Shown here: positions 18,327-28,376 of the stretch, in pieces
Layout of the letters: each line of letters opens with the position of its first letter
Position numbering within the stretch: position 1 is the stretch's first letter
Origin: Clostridia bacterium
GTDB lineage: Bacteria > Bacillota > Clostridia > Oscillospirales > CAG-272
Length of the DNA: 56,148 bases
Assembly (NCBI GenBank): GCA_017504785.1
Contig: JAFVQL010000081.1
Span: forward strand, 1-56,148
Direction: 5' to 3'
The notes under the pieces: model-generated
Told to the model about the DNA's origin: nothing
Databases searched by the model: none
Seen by the model: only the letters and a program-made list of their open reading frames with translations
Position numbers and translations under genes: made by a program

Positions 18327-19607
18327 ATGACTACCACGGCGCTGAAAAAAGCGTTGAAGGACGGCGCTCTCTCTGCACATAAGGCGCTTTATGCGGATAC
18401 CGCGGGACAAACGCGGCGTATGATCGATGCCGTTGCGGCATTTGAAAGGCAGTACGGAGAGGGAAGAGAGGCTTCGATTTTTTCCGTTCCCGGACGCTGT
18501 GAAACGATCGGGAACCATACCGACCACAACCGCGGCTGTGTGATCGCCGCCGCGATCAATCGCGATATCATTGCCGTTGCTTCTCCAAATGAGGACGGCG
18601 TGATCCGTATGCTTTCCGAGGGCTATGCGCCCGAAACGGTGGATCTTTCCTTGTCGGACGATCCGACCGCCTTCGAAAAATACTCCTCTGCCGCGCTCGT
18701 TGCGGGCGTAGCGGTGGGATTTGTTAAAAACGGTCATGCGATCGGTGGCTTTGACGTCTATTGCACCTCCGAGGTGCTGAAGGGGAGCGGTATTTCCTCC
18801 TCGGCGGCCTTCGCGGTGATGATCGGTAATATCATGAACCATCTGTATAACGACGGTGCAGTTGGTGCGATAGAGCTCGCGCAGATCTCCCGTTATTCCG
18901 AAAACGAGTTTTTTTGCAAGCCCTGCGGCTTGATGGATCAAACGGCGTGCGCCGTGGGCGGCTTCGTTTTTATTGACCTTGAAGACCCTGATAACCCCCG
19001 CATCGAGTCGATCGGGGCAGAGGCACTTGCCAAAAAAGGATACGAGCTTTGCCTCGTGAATACGGGCACGAGCCATGCGGATCTGAACGAGGATTATGCT
19101 TCCGTTCCGAAGGAGATGAAGGTGGTTGCGGCTCTGCTCGGCAGAGAGACCCTTCGCGGCACGGCCGAGAGCGAGCTTCTTTTTAGGGCGCCCGAGATCC
19201 GTAAGACCTTGGGTGACCGCGCCCTGCTTCGCGCGATCCATTTCGTCCGTGAAAACGAAAGGGTGCTTCTGGCGAAAGCCGCGCTGAAGGAGGGGAACGT
19301 CGATGCCTTCTTTAGCGAGATCCTCGCTTCGGGCCATTCTTCCTTTGAATATCTGCAAAACGTGTACACCGTCAAGGCGGTGCAGGATCAAGGCCTTTCC
19401 CTCGCACTTGCATGGACCGACGGATTTATGAAGACCCATGCGGGTGCTTTCCGCGTGCACGGCGGCGGCTTCGCCGGCACGATCCTCGCCTTCGTCAAGG
19501 CAGAAGATGCCGATTCTTACGTAAAGACCATGGACGGCGTTTTTGGAGAGGGAGCAACGATGCGGTTATGTGTTCGTCCTCACGGCGCAATCCGCTTGCT
19601 TGGATAA
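18327..19607 (+). CDS. galK: Galactokinase (GHMP kinase)
   Basis: This 426-residue GHMP kinase has the galactokinase signature GRCETIGNHTDHN (about 56-68; family form GR-x-NLIGEHTDY), motif 2 LKGSGISSSAAF and the C-terminal motif RVHGGGFAGT. Unlike the commonest form, Asn-Leu is replaced by Glu-Thr in the signature and Glu-His by Asn-His. This Clostridia variant leaves galactose as the probable but not certain substrate. ATG follows AAGGAG. The gene ends inside the first copy of a structured repeat: its last codons and stop (CTTGGATAA) recur twice more downstream. No galT or galE is present. Confidence 0.85.
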   Translation: MTTTALKKALKDGALSAHKALYADTAGQTRRMIDAVAAFERQYGEGREASIFSVPGRCETIGNHTDHNRGCVIAAAINRDIIAVASPNEDGVIRMLSEGYAPETVDLSLSDDPTAFEKYSSAALVAGVAVGFVKNGHAIGGFDVYCTSEVLKGSGISSSAAFAVMIGNIMNHLYNDGAVGAIELAQISRYSENEFFCKPCGLMDQTACAVGGFVFIDLEDPDNPRIESIGAEALAKKGYELCLVNTGTSHADLNEDYASVPKEMKVVAALLGRETLRGTAESELLFRAPEIRKTLGDRALLRAIHFVRENERVLLAKAALKEGNVDAFFSEILASGHSSFEYLQNVYTVKAVQDQGLSLALAWTDGFMKTHAGAFRVHGGGFAGTILAFVKAEDADSYVKTMDGVFGEGATMRLCVRPHGAIRLLG

Positions 19608-19985
19608 ATTGCCGCACACTGCGTTGTCGCCACACTTGCTCGCATCGCCGTAGGTAACTACGGCTTCTGCTTGCGCGGTGCCTTACGCCTTGTTTGCGAC
19701 AATTTCTCACGGCGCAAGAATTTGCTTGGATAATAATCGCCGCATACTGCGTTTGTCGTTTCTTGCTTGGATAAATCGCCGCATACTGCGTTGTCGATGC
19801 ACTCGCTCGCATCGCCGTAGTCATCTACGGCTTCAGCTCGATCGGCATCTTACGCCTTGTCTGCGACGATTTCTCGCGCGCAAGAATTTGAGGGCGGAAG
19901 GAAAGCGCACACACTTTGCCTTTCTTGAATTTTACAGAAAAATACTTGGATCAATCAAACACCGTAGATGTCTACGGCTTTATTT
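19598..19985 (+). repeat. Tandem structured repeat between galK and recA
   Basis: GCTTGGATAA recurs at 19598 (the galK stop), 19724 and 19765, with a decayed form near 19945. Each full unit continues GCCGCAYACTGCG, a TTGTCG arm, CTCGCATC, then the hairpin GCCGTAG-NNNN-CTACGGC, and CTTACGCCTTG with a CGACAA or CGACGA closing arm. Hairpins lie at 19647-19664, 19814-19831 and 19962-19977, with loops GTAA, TCAT and AT/GATGT. The 407 bp between galK and recA hold no convincing gene or clear promoter. Confidence 0.75.
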
Positions 19986-20014
19986 AGAAAATAAAATAAT
20001 AGGAGATATAAATT

Positions 20015-21127
20015 ATGGCAACGAAAAAGACTACGGCTGCGGCAGATGCCAAGGCTGCTCCCTCTGCGGCAGATAAGAAGGCCGCGCTGGAAACCGTTCT
20101 TTCCCGCATTGAAAGAGAGTGCGGCAAGGGCTCGATCATGCGCCTTGGCGAAAATGCGAATATGAACGTTTCCGCGGTTTCCACCGGATCGCTCACGCTG
20201 GATTTTGCGCTGGGTATCGGCGGCATTCCGAAGGGAAGGATCACCGAGATCTACGGCCCGGAATCCTCGGGTAAGACCACCATTGCATTGCACGTGGTGG
20301 CAGAGGTGCAGAAGCAGGGCGGCGAGGCCGCGTTTATCGACGCGGAGCACGCGCTCGACCCCATCTACGCAAAGAAGCTTGGCGTGGATATCAACAACCT
20401 TCTCGTTTCCCAGCCCGACTGCGGTGAGCAGGCATTGGAGATCGCAGAAACGCTCGTCAATTCCGGTGCGATCGATATCATCGTTATCGATTCCGTTGCC
20501 GCGCTCGTTCCGCGCCAGGAGATCGAGGGCGATATGGGTGCTTCGCACGTGGGCGTACAGGCAAGACTGATGTCGCAGGCAATGCGTAAGCTTTCGGGCG
20601 CGATCGCAAAGTCCAACTGTATCGTGATCTTCACCAACCAGCTTCGTGAGAAGGTCGGCGTTATGTACGGCAACCCCGAGGTGACGACGGGCGGCCGCGC
20701 GCTGAAGTTCTATGCATCCGTTCGTATCGACGTCAGAAAGGTCGATACCTTGAAGAACGGCACCGAGATTTACGGCTCTCGCACGCGCTGTAAGGTCGTA
20801 AAAAATAAGGTGGCTCCGCCCTTCAAGACTGCGGAATTTGATATTCTTTACGGATCGGGCATTTCCAAGTCCACCGAGATCATCGATCTTGCGATCGCGC
20901 TTGAGATCGTGGAAAAGAGCGGCGCATGGTTCTATTTTGACGGCCAGCGTCTCGGTCAGGGCAAGGAAAACGTCAGAAAACTGATCGAAAGCGACAAGGA
21001 GCTTCTTGAGAAGCTGGAGACACTCGTGCGCGAGAAGGCACAGAAGTCCGGCGTGGATCCCGATGCCGAGGAAGCGGATGCCGATGAATTTGAGATCAAG
21101 GATTTTGACGAGGGAGATGACCTTTAA
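20015..21127 (+). CDS. recA: Recombinase A
   Basis: This 370-residue RecA forms filaments on single-stranded DNA for homologous recombination and LexA self-cleavage. It has Walker [10 protein letters not shown] (about 81-89), the metal and hydrolysis motifs, [12 protein letters not shown], loop 2 around [20 protein letters not shown] and an acidic tail ([18 protein letters not shown]). ATG follows AGGAGATATAAATT. I saw no LexA/DinR box in the upstream repeat-rich region. recX follows after three bases. Confidence 0.97.
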   Translation: MATKKTTAAADAKAAPSAADKKAALETVLSRIERECGKGSIMRLGENANMNVSAVSTGSLTLDFALGIGGIPKGRITEIYGPESSGKTTIALHVVAEVQKQGGEAAFIDAEHALDPIYAKKLGVDINNLLVSQPDCGEQALEIAETLVNSGAIDIIVIDSVAALVPRQEIEGDMGASHVGVQARLMSQAMRKLSGAIAKSNCIVIFTNQLREKVGVMYGNPEVTTGGRALKFYASVRIDVRKVDTLKNGTEIYGSRTRCKVVKNKVAPPFKTAEFDILYGSGISKSTEIIDLAIALEIVEKSGAWFYFDGQRLGQGKENVRKLIESDKELLEKLETLVREKAQKSGVDPDAEEADADEFEIKDFDEGDDL

Positions 21128-21130
21128 TCC

Positions 21131-21720
21131 ATGATGGAGAGCCAAAGACTCGTTTTGTTCGTCCGTCCCGCAAGGGAAAAGGGTGCATTCGTCTTGGGAC
21201 TCTCGGACCCAGAGGAGCGATTCACCGTCGGGCACGCCCTGTATCATGCGCTTGGGGAGGTGCGCGGCGGTGACGTGCTTTCTCCCGAGAGCGTGGAGCA
21301 AATAAAAGAAGAGGACGAGGTCCGCCGCGCAAGAAAGGCGGCGATGCGCCTTCTTTCCTATGCGGATAACAGCCGCCGCCGCCTTTTCGAGAAGCTTAGG
21401 CGCAAGGGCATTTCGGCAAGGATCGCCGAGCGGACCGTTATGGACATGGTCGGCGAAGGGCTGCTTTCCGAAGAAAGGCAGCTGGAAAGCGCGGTGCTTT
21501 CTTTATCCGAGCATCGCTTGTTCGGCCCCCACCGCATTCTTGCGGATCTTTGTGCCAAGGGATATAAGGGCGAGGACGTGCGCGCCGCGATCCATGCGGC
21601 CATGGAAAGCGGCGATATCGATTTTAATAAAAATCTTGCCCGTCTTTTCGAGAAAAAGCTCGGCGAAAACGCGACCGAGGAAGAAAAAAGAAAACTTAAG
21701 TTTACATACGGGTATAAAAG

Positions 21721-21724
<4 letters not shown>
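21131..21724 (+). CDS. recX: Regulatory protein RecX
   Basis: This 197-residue helical protein has the RecX three-helix repeats: ARKAAMRLLSYADNSRRRLFEKL, then KGISARIAERTVMDM, and LSEHRLFGPHRILADLCAKGY. RecX caps or disrupts RecA filaments. It follows recA after three bases and overlaps the ABC transporter start by four bases (ATGA). The first 60 residues are a less conserved extension. Confidence 0.9.
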
Positions 21725-23436
<1,712 letters not shown>

Positions 23437-23571
23437 AGATCTTTGAATGCTTTGGGCTTTTGCTTAAATAGCGCTTAAAAACGCAATGCGCCCTCTTTAA
23501 AGTCGCAAGCCTTTTTATAAGAAAAAGACGAAAAGCCTGCGTTTTATGCAAAAAATGTAAACAAATATAAT

Positions 23572-23617
23572 AAAAAACGCTTACCGCGCGAAAAAATACG
23601 CGCCGTAAGCGTTTTTT
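23572..23617. terminator. Bidirectional terminator between convergent operons
   Basis: AAAAAACGCTTAC (23572-23584) plus GCGCG pairs with CGCGC plus GTAAGCGTTTTTT (to 23617), loop AAAAAATA. A-rich on one side and T-rich on the other, it serves both the ABC exporter (+) and the oxidoreductase operon (-). Confidence 0.92.
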
Positions 23618-23703
23618 ATTTAAAAAATGAAAACACGTTTTTGCTTCAAAAATATAAATTTTTCTTAAGTGAAAACGAAAAACACGAAAAGCTTTAAGAA
23701 AAA

Positions 23704-24060
23704 TTATTCGCACGCGGCGGTAGCGATCAAGGCAACGCCCGTGCCGGCAACGCTCTCGAGAATGACGTCCCCGACCTTGACGGGGCAGATCGCCCTTGCC
23801 TTGTTGATATCCTCCATCACGGCGAAAACCTTTTCCTTTGGAACGGGAGCGGCGGTCTTTACGGGGACGACGCGGCCGCAGCTTGTGCAAACGGTAGAGG
23901 TAACGGTGCGCTCGGGATGCGTGCATTCCTTTTCGGCGTAAGCCTCGCCGCGCTTGCATGCGTTGCCACTGACGGAGAGGGGCTTGCCGCTCTCATCCAA
24001 GCGCACGGTCAGGGCACAGCCGCGAGGGCATACGATACAGGTTAGAAGTCTTTCTTTCAT
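23704..24060 (-). CDS. DUF1667 protein (Cys-rich, GlpA-operon partner)
   Basis: This 118-residue protein matches DUF1667: CIVCPRGCALTV and GNACKRGEAYAEKEC near the N-terminus, then TSTVCTSCGRVVPVKT. Six or more conserved Cys suggest an iron-sulfur or zinc site. I chose ATG at 24060; a longer frame would run far into the preceding gene. It overlaps the end of the upstream FAD protein by four bases and is the last gene of a trio that in Clostridia goes with anaerobic glycerol-3-phosphate oxidation. Confidence 0.85.
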   Translation of the reverse strand: MKERLLTCIVCPRGCALTVRLDESGKPLSVSGNACKRGEAYAEKECTHPERTVTSTVCTSCGRVVPVKTAAPVPKEKVFAVMEDINKARAICPVKVGDVILESVAGTGVALIATAACE

Positions 24061-25328
24061 TTGGAAGTCCTCCTTTTGTCGGCAAGGCCGATCGAAAGCG
24101 TGCCCTCTCGGATCTCTTTCAGCCACTCCGCCTTGACGGTCACGGTTTCCATCTCGCCGGGCGCAAGCTTCAAGGCCTTTTTCTCATAGAACACCTTGCC
24201 GCCCGCCGAGAGAACGATGCTTTTGTCGCGGAACACGTCGGACACGCGGAAATAAAGTCTTGTATCCTTTGCCTCGGTCAAAAGCTGGGGCACGGTGTAG
24301 CGCACGCGCCCGTCGGTCTTGACCGAAACCGAGATCCTTTCATTTTTTTCCTCGCCGCGAAGAAAGCGCACGGCGGCCTCGCCCGCGATGGCGGCTTCCT
24401 CGGAAACGTAGTCCACGAGGTCGTGCACGTGAAGCACGTTGCCGCAGGCAAAAATGCCCGGGATCGCGCTCTCTCTGTTGCCGTTCACTCTTGCGCCGCC
24501 GGTCACGCGGTCGATCGGAATGCCCGCCATGGCTGTCAGCTCGTTTTCGGGGATCAGACCGCAGGAGAGAAGCAGAGTGTCGCAGAGAATGGTCTGCTCC
24601 GTGCCCGCAATGGGACGGCGGCTCTCGTCCACCCTTGCGACCGTAACCGCCTCAAGCCGCTCCTTGCCGTGGATATCCACGACGGTGTGAGAGAGCAGAA
24701 GGGGGATATTAAAATCGTTCAGGCATTGCTCGATGTTGCGCGCAAGACCGCCCGAATAGGGCATCAGCTCGCAAACGGCCTTGACCCTTGCGCCCTCCAG
24801 GGTCATTCTTCTTGCCATGATCAGCCCGATGTCACCCGAGCCGAGGATCACGACCTCGCGGCCGGGCATCATGCCCTTCACGTTGACGAATTTTTGCGCT
24901 GTGCCCGCGGTGTAGATACCGGCGGGGCGCGCGCCCGCAATGCCGAGCGCACCCTTCGGGCGCTCGCGGCAGCCCATGGCGAGGATCACGGCACCCGCCC
25001 GGATCTCGAAGATGCCCATTTCTGCGTTTCTTGCGATCACGGTGCGGTCAGGGAAAAGCTCGGTGACCATGGTTTCGGTCATATAGGGAATGCCGCGCGC
25101 GCTCACCATTTCGACGTAGCGGTGGGCGTATTCCGGTCCGGTCAGCTCCTCGCCGAAGCGGTGCAGGCCGAAGCCGTTATGGATGCACTGGCGAAGAATG
25201 CCGCCGAGTGCACAGTCTCTTTCCAAAATGAGAATATCTCTTTGTCCTTTGTCGTAGGCGGCAACGGCGGCGGCAAGACCGGCAGGGCCTCCGCCGATGA
25301 TGACAAGCTCTTTTTCGATCTGTTTCAT
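24057..25328 (-). CDS. FAD/NAD(P)-dependent oxidoreductase, middle gene of GlpA-like trio
   Basis: This 423-residue two-dinucleotide-binding flavoprotein has the FAD motif VIIGGGPAGLAAAVAAYDKG at the N-terminus, ALGGILRQCIHNGFGL, AVILAMGCRERPKG, a second Rossmann motif VVILGSGDIGLIMARRM for NAD(P), and GIFACGNVLHVHDLVD for the FAD ribityl contact. The C-terminal 90 residues are a beta-rich extension. It lies between a GlpA-like protein and DUF1667; this trio probably moves electrons from glycerol-3-phosphate (or another 2-hydroxyacid) to NAD or a carrier. Confidence 0.88.
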   Translation of the reverse strand: MKQIEKELVIIGGGPAGLAAAVAAYDKGQRDILILERDCALGGILRQCIHNGFGLHRFGEELTGPEYAHRYVEMVSARGIPYMTETMVTELFPDRTVIARNAEMGIFEIRAGAVILAMGCRERPKGALGIAGARPAGIYTAGTAQKFVNVKGMMPGREVVILGSGDIGLIMARRMTLEGARVKAVCELMPYSGGLARNIEQCLNDFNIPLLLSHTVVDIHGKERLEAVTVARVDESRRPIAGTEQTILCDTLLLSCGLIPENELTAMAGIPIDRVTGGARVNGNRESAIPGIFACGNVLHVHDLVDYVSEEAAIAGEAAVRFLRGEEKNERISVSVKTDGRVRYTVPQLLTEAKDTRLYFRVSDVFRDKSIVLSAGGKVFYEKKALKLAPGEMETVTVKAEWLKEIREGTLSIGLADKRRTSK

Positions 25329-25338
25329 CCGTTTTTCC

Positions 25339-26769
25339 TCACTTCTTGGTGTAGCCCACGTTCATTTTCGAGCCCTTGCCGAACTTTGTGACCTCGGTCT
25401 CGTCCACGCCAAGCTCCTTGGCGATCAGCTCGGTGATATAGGGCGCGCAGAACCCGCCCTGACAGCGGCCCATGCCCGAGCGCGTGCGGCGCTTCACGCC
25501 GTCCACGTCCGTGGGCTTCGGGTTTTGCCTGAGCGCCGAAAGGATCTCGCCCTCGGAGACGGTCTCGCAACGGCAGATCACGTGTGCGTAAGCGGGGTCT
25601 TTTTTTATGACCTCGTTTTTCTCCTCGTTGCTCATATAAGCAAATTCGTGCATCGGGCGGCGGAACGGATGGAAGTCCGCGCGCTTTTTGAGAGAAACGC
25701 CTTCCTTTATGAGAAGCTCTCTGACGTATTCCGCAATGGCGGGGGCGGCGGAAAGGCCGGGGCTTTCGATGCCCGCCACGTTGATAAAGCGGGGGGCGGC
25801 GGCACCGATGATAAAGTCCCCCGTGCTGCCAACGCTTCGCAGTCCCGCAAAGGTGGTGATGCTCTTCGAGAAATCGATATTCTTTACCTGCTCGCCCGCT
25901 TGCGCGCGAACCCTTGCAAGGCCCTCTTTTGTGGTGCGAACGTCGCTTTTGTCCGAGATGTTTTCGGCGGTCGGCCCGAGAAGCAGATTGCCGTCCACCG
26001 TGGGGGTAACGAGAATGCCCTTGCCCATTTTCGAGGGGCAACGGAACACCGTGTGCGTGACGGTATGGCCCGCACCCTTGTCGAGCAGTATATATTCACC
26101 GCGGCGAGGGGTGACGGTAAAGGATGCGCCGCCAATCATAGCGGCGATCTTATCCGAATAAACGCCCGCGCAGTTCACGACGAAGGCACCCTCCAGGGTG
26201 CGGCCGTCCGCCGCGGTCACACGGTAGCCCTCCTTCGTCCTTTCGATGGCCGATACCTCAAAATTTAAATAAAGCGCGGCGCCGTTATCCATCGCGTTTC
26301 CGATGGCGGCGATGCAAAGCTCGTAGGGGCAAACGATCGCACCCGTGCCCGCCAAAAGCGCGCAGGTAACGTTATCGCCCACGTTCGGCTCGCATTTCAA
26401 AAGAGCTTCGCGGTCAAGAAGGGACAGCGCCTTCACGCCGTTTTTCTCTCCGCGCGCCTTCAGCGCAAGGAGCGTTTCCTTATCCTCGTCCGAAAAGCCG
26501 ACGACCAGAGAGCCGTTTCTTTTGTATTTTACGCCGAGCGCGCGGCAGACGTCCTCCATCATTTCCGAGCCGCGCACGTTGAGGCGCGCCTTCAGCGTTC
26601 CTTCCTTGGCGTCAAAGCCTGCGTGCACGATCGCGCTGTTGGCGCGCGTTGCGCCCATGGCAACGTCGTTTTCCTTATCTAAGATGGCAACCGCCGCGCC
26701 CCATGCCGTGAGTTCTCTGGCAATCATGCCGCCGATCACGCCGTCACCGATGATAATACCGTCTAACAT
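25339..26769 (-). CDS. GlpA-like FAD-dependent oxidoreductase with C-terminal BFD [2Fe-2S] domain
   Basis: A 476-residue protein. N-terminal DAO-type FAD domain: GDGVIGGMIARELTAWG, NSAIVHAGFDAKEGTLKARL and FVVNCAGVYSDKIA. The C-terminal 90 residues are a BFD-type [2Fe-2S] domain with Cys in VICRCETVSEGEI and GRCQGGFCAP. This fusion is typical of clostridial anaerobic glycerol-3-phosphate dehydrogenase and LhgO-like proteins. It is the first gene after a clear minus-strand promoter, with an AGGAGGA ribosome binding site. No glycerol kinase or facilitator gene is nearby, so glycerol-3-phosphate as substrate is inferred from the trio. Confidence 0.88.
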   Translation of the reverse strand: MLDGIIIGDGVIGGMIARELTAWGAAVAILDKENDVAMGATRANSAIVHAGFDAKEGTLKARLNVRGSEMMEDVCRALGVKYKRNGSLVVGFSDEDKETLLALKARGEKNGVKALSLLDREALLKCEPNVGDNVTCALLAGTGAIVCPYELCIAAIGNAMDNGAALYLNFEVSAIERTKEGYRVTAADGRTLEGAFVVNCAGVYSDKIAAMIGGASFTVTPRRGEYILLDKGAGHTVTHTVFRCPSKMGKGILVTPTVDGNLLLGPTAENISDKSDVRTTKEGLARVRAQAGEQVKNIDFSKSITTFAGLRSVGSTGDFIIGAAAPRFINVAGIESPGLSAAPAIAEYVRELLIKEGVSLKKRADFHPFRRPMHEFAYMSNEEKNEVIKKDPAYAHVICRCETVSEGEILSALRQNPKPTDVDGVKRRTRSGMGRCQGGFCAPYITELIAKELGVDETEVTKFGKGSKMNVGYTKK

Positions 26770-26810
26770 ACCGTCCTCCTCGCAAAAACCGTGACTTTCT
26801 TCTTCCTATG

Positions 26811-26839
26811 ATTATACCACACGTTCACTTGAAAAGCAA
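26811..26839 (-). promoter_or_regulatory. Promoter of the GlpA-like operon
   Basis: On the minus strand TTGCTT (26834-26839), a 17-base spacer and TATAAT (26811-26816), about 40 bases before the start codon at 26769. Confidence 0.75.
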
Positions 26840-27088
26840 GAGCGAAAGTAAAACACCCTGCTTTAAAAGGATAGCATATTTAAGAAAAAATCGGCGAAGT
26901 ATAGGGGAAAATCCGCACTTCCAAACCTTATGTGTTCGACTCTCTTACGGCTAGCCGATGAAAGCCAACGCCAAGCGCACCGTAAAGGCAAAAAATGCAA
27001 ACAATTCGTAAACTTTAGAAAAAAAGCAGGAAAAAAAGGGAAAAAAGGTGTATGATAGTTTTGATAATACAAAAAGGAGCTTTGCTAT

Positions 27089-28021
27089 ATGAGTAGCTTT
27101 GAGAATCTTCGGATCGTGGACAATTTTTATCAAACCTCGCTGTTTTTTCCCATGCCCACAGTGGTGATCAGCACGCTTTGTGAGGATGGAACGACCTCGC
27201 TCGGTCCGTATTCTCTCGTGCAGCCCTACTACGTGGCGGGCAAGGATTACTACGCGATGCTTTTGTGCTGCCGCAATTCCTCCAATACCGCGCAGAACAT
27301 TCTCCGAAACGGAAAATGCACCCTCAATTTTATTGATGACGATCCCGCAACCTTCAAGGAGGCGGTGAAGCTTTCTTGGCCCGGCGATAAGCCGTCGGAA
27401 AAAATGCCGAGATGCAAATTTAAGTTGGAAAAGAGCATGATCGAAGAAGAAACGGGAGAGGCTCGCCCCATGGTGCTGACCGATGCGATCGAGGCGATCG
27501 AATGCACCTGGATGCGCGCGCTTGACGGCGCGGATAAGGATCTGCCCGGTGAGCTCAACGGCTACGAGGGGCCCTATCACGATTTTAACGGTATCACCAG
27601 CAAATTCGGCGCGCATTTCATTCTGCGCGTGGATAAGATCCTCATGAAGAAAAGGTACAGCGATGCGATCATAGCCGGCGTAACGGCGAAGGATTTTCCG
27701 CCCTTGCCCGTGGATTACGGCTACCGCGACAGTAAAAATTTCTGGTTCCACAGAAAGAGAAGAATGCGCGCGGAGCTTTTGCAGGTGCGTAAGGCCTCTC
27801 TTGAATCCGTACGCTACGCGGCGGACCGCGTGGATGATAAGGTCAAGTTTACCGACGAGGCGTTGGCGACGGTGCTTGGCGTGCCGAGAGTGTTTTTGCC
27901 GCTCGTTTTGAAGGGCTGCGTTGCTTGGGCGAAGGAAAACGGCGTGGAGCGGATCACGGCCGAGCACATGCAGATCATCAACGATAAGAGAGCAAAGGAA
28001 AAGGAAAAGAAAAAGAAATAA
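27089..28021 (+). CDS. Flavin reductase-like FMN-binding protein with PCP_red-like C-terminal domain
   Basis: A 310-residue protein. Residues about 10-200 resemble the flavin reductase-like FMN-binding split-barrel: FFPMPTVVISTLCEDGTTSL, then LLCCRNSSNTAQNILRNGKC. The last 60 residues (FTDEALATVLGVPRVFLPLV, then VLKGCVAWAKENGVERIT) resemble the PCP_red domain, a small helical module known from the end of the dark-operative protochlorophyllide reductase B subunit and from stand-alone or fused redox proteins. There is no chlorophyll context here. The protein ends in a Lys tail and starts behind AAAAAGGAG. Its substrate is unknown. Confidence 0.8.
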   Translation: MSSFENLRIVDNFYQTSLFFPMPTVVISTLCEDGTTSLGPYSLVQPYYVAGKDYYAMLLCCRNSSNTAQNILRNGKCTLNFIDDDPATFKEAVKLSWPGDKPSEKMPRCKFKLEKSMIEEETGEARPMVLTDAIEAIECTWMRALDGADKDLPGELNGYEGPYHDFNGITSKFGAHFILRVDKILMKKRYSDAIIAGVTAKDFPPLPVDYGYRDSKNFWFHRKRRMRAELLQVRKASLESVRYAADRVDDKVKFTDEALATVLGVPRVFLPLVLKGCVAWAKENGVERITAEHMQIINDKRAKEKEKKKK

Positions 28022-28068
28022 AGGGGTTGCCGTATTTCGGCAAAGCCAAAAAAGCAGAGGCACTGCAC

Positions 28069-28365
28069 ACGGCGACCTGCGATAAAGCAGGTCGGCCGAA
28101 CGATGCTTGCCCTTACGGGCAAGTGATGTCGGCTTCGCCTAATGATGTAGCCTACGGCAATGATGTTGTGCCTTCGGCACAGTGGGCAAGCATCACATCA
28201 CTCGCGACCAACGGGAGCAACATCATTACGAACGAAGTGAGTAACATCACTTTTGCGTAAGCAAAAACATCACTTATATTCCTTCCAAAAACAAAATATC
28301 GTATAACACACTATACCTTGCAAGCAAGATCGTGTGAAAAGGGGCGAGAAAATCTCGTCCCTTTT
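28069..28365 (+). repeat. Dispersed modular hairpin repeat, copy 2
   Basis: The most complete plus-strand copy. It starts CGGCGACCTGCGATAAAGC. Hairpins: ACCTGC-GATAAA-GCAGGT (28075-28092), CTTGCCC-TTAC-GGGCAAG, CGGC-TTC-GCC, GCC-TAC-GGC and GTGCC-TTC-GGCAC, each preceded by GATG or TGATGT. After GGGCAAGCATCACATCAC the polarity flips: units end in AACATCA, the last being TTTTGC-GTAA-GCAAAA. It continues through TATCGTATAACACACTATAC, shared exactly with copy 3, to a terminator-like hairpin. An overlapping 77-codon frame (28027-28260) is a by-product. Confidence 0.88.
28337..28365. terminator. Bidirectional terminator-like hairpin at repeat end
   Basis: AAAAGGGGCGAG (28337-28348) pairs with CTCGTCCCTTTT (28354-28365), one G-U, loop AAAAT. 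It lies 12 bases past the stop of the minus-strand gene ending at 28377 and resembles the hairpin bounding repeat copy 3 (43470-43498). Confidence 0.8.
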
Positions 28366-28376
28366 CTGCTTTGATA

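Noticed and set aside
26880-26970. Possible tRNA-like TTCGA segment before the flavin reductase gene
   Set aside because: No acceptor stem or anticodon arm could be built around it.
28027-28260. 77-codon frame over repeat copy 2
   Set aside because: The sequence follows the repeat's hairpin spacing rather than codon structure, and copies 1 and 3 do not keep the frame.
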